Shown here: in pieces, positions 6,495 to 6,688 of the stretch
Layout: every line of letters begins with the position of its first letter
Numbering within the stretch: position 1 is the first letter of the stretch
NCBI GenBank assembly: GCA_035315885.1
Contig: DATFXM010000083.1
Span: 1 to 6,688 of the forward strand
Source: DATFXM01 sp035315885
GTDB lineage: Bacteria > Acidobacteriota > Blastocatellia > UBA7656
Direction: 5' to 3'
DNA length: 6,688 bases
The notes under the pieces: generated by a model
The model's input: only the letters and a program-made list of their open reading frames with translations
Database searches by the model: none
Told to the model about the DNA's origin: nothing
Position numbers and translations under genes: made by a program

Positions 6495-6627
6495 GGAAAA
6501 TGAGAACGCGGTCAATTGCTGCAAAAAAGAAAGTGATGAGGAACGAAAGACGATTGGGCTTGAATGGATTGTGTCAGCCGTGGTTCACAGAATCAACCTC
6601 CTATTGATCACCGACAAAGCATCACAC

Positions 6628-6669
6628 TGAAATCCCACCAGACCCGCGCATGGGCCCGATGGGATTTCA
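6628..6669. repeat. 10-bp perfect inverted repeat near the right edge
   Basis: TGAAATCCCA (6628-6637) pairs exactly with TGGGATTTCA (6660-6669) around a 22-nt loop that contains a further CCC/GGG pairing. A short T-rich run (TTCTTTTT) ends the window about 12 nt later, too far for a classical terminator. It could be an operator, an RNA stem or an element end belonging to whatever lies to the right. Confidence 0.4.
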
Positions 6670-6688
6670 ACCAAGCAATCTTCTTTTT

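Larger units (their letters stand above)
5734..6688. other. Long intergenic region with no convincing gene
   Basis: I find no recognisable protein in either strand over these 955 bases and no tRNA or rRNA. Open frames of 60-80 codons exist on the plus strand (6052-6270 and 6128-6361) but have low-complexity Thr/Pro/His-rich composition, no family resemblance and no good ribosome site. The region holds the upstream control sequences of the operon (5830-5943), a C-rich patch (6156-6228), two adjacent hairpins ending in a T-run (6286-6335), and four further inverted repeats (6390-6669). It may contain a small RNA gene or mobile-element remnants. Confidence 0.6.

Noticed and set aside
6532..6551. 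Hammerhead-ribozyme-like GTGATGAG followed by CGAAA
   Set aside because: The invariant first C of CUGAUGA is G, stem II would be a single base pair, and no matching stems I and III are found.
6500..6607. 35-codon basic open frame beginning MRTRSIAAKKK
   Set aside because: It has only a weak, close ribosome site (GGCGG) and no recognised relative. It is within chance expectation, though a sequence extension or ribosome profiling could rescue it.

Overview
This window looks like an accessory island from a Gram-negative bacterium, most likely a beta- or gammaproteobacterium. That guess rests on moderately GC-rich coding DNA, a broken REP-associated tyrosine transposase (RAYT) of a type common there, a broken IS481-type transposase, and a large STAND NTPase with a membrane topology that fits an inner membrane. 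No housekeeping gene is present to confirm the lineage.

Layout. Positions 1-447 are a mobile-element graveyard: an internally deleted, frameshifted RAYT pseudogene on the minus strand (1-224) and a short fragment of an IS481-family transposase on the plus strand (316-447). Positions 537-5733 hold two genes on the minus strand, read right to left. The first (5733-4423, 436 aa) is a soluble SIR2-like + TIR fusion. The second (4406-537, 1289 aa) begins 16 nt after the first one's stop codon, behind a good Shine-Dalgarno. It encodes eight N-terminal membrane helices, a STAND-type NTPase, one more membrane helix, a seven-repeat WD40 propeller and a degenerate piece of a formylglycine-generating-enzyme (FGE/sulfatase-modifying) domain. 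Positions 5734-6688 contain no convincing gene. They hold a candidate promoter and operator region for the operon, an 11-bp direct repeat, a C-rich/G-poor patch, a terminator-like hairpin and a series of inverted repeats.

Interpretation. The two genes form a compact operon that fits the logic of NLR-like anti-phage or stress-triggered abortive systems. The membrane STAND protein, with a WD40 propeller predicted on the periplasmic side, would be the sensor and switch. The TIR domain of its partner would be the NAD-consuming effector acting in trans. The SIR2-like half of the partner has lost the expected catalytic Asn and His, so it is more likely a ligand-binding or regulatory module than a second NADase. 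The WD40 repeats have a strict 42-residue (126-nt) period and are nearly identical apart from a few surface positions, as in rapidly diversifying recognition domains. The STAND gene's 3' end lies about 90 bp from transposase debris, and its FGE domain is cut off mid-fold, so the C terminus has probably been remodelled or truncated. Defence function is inference from domains and context; nothing in the window proves it.
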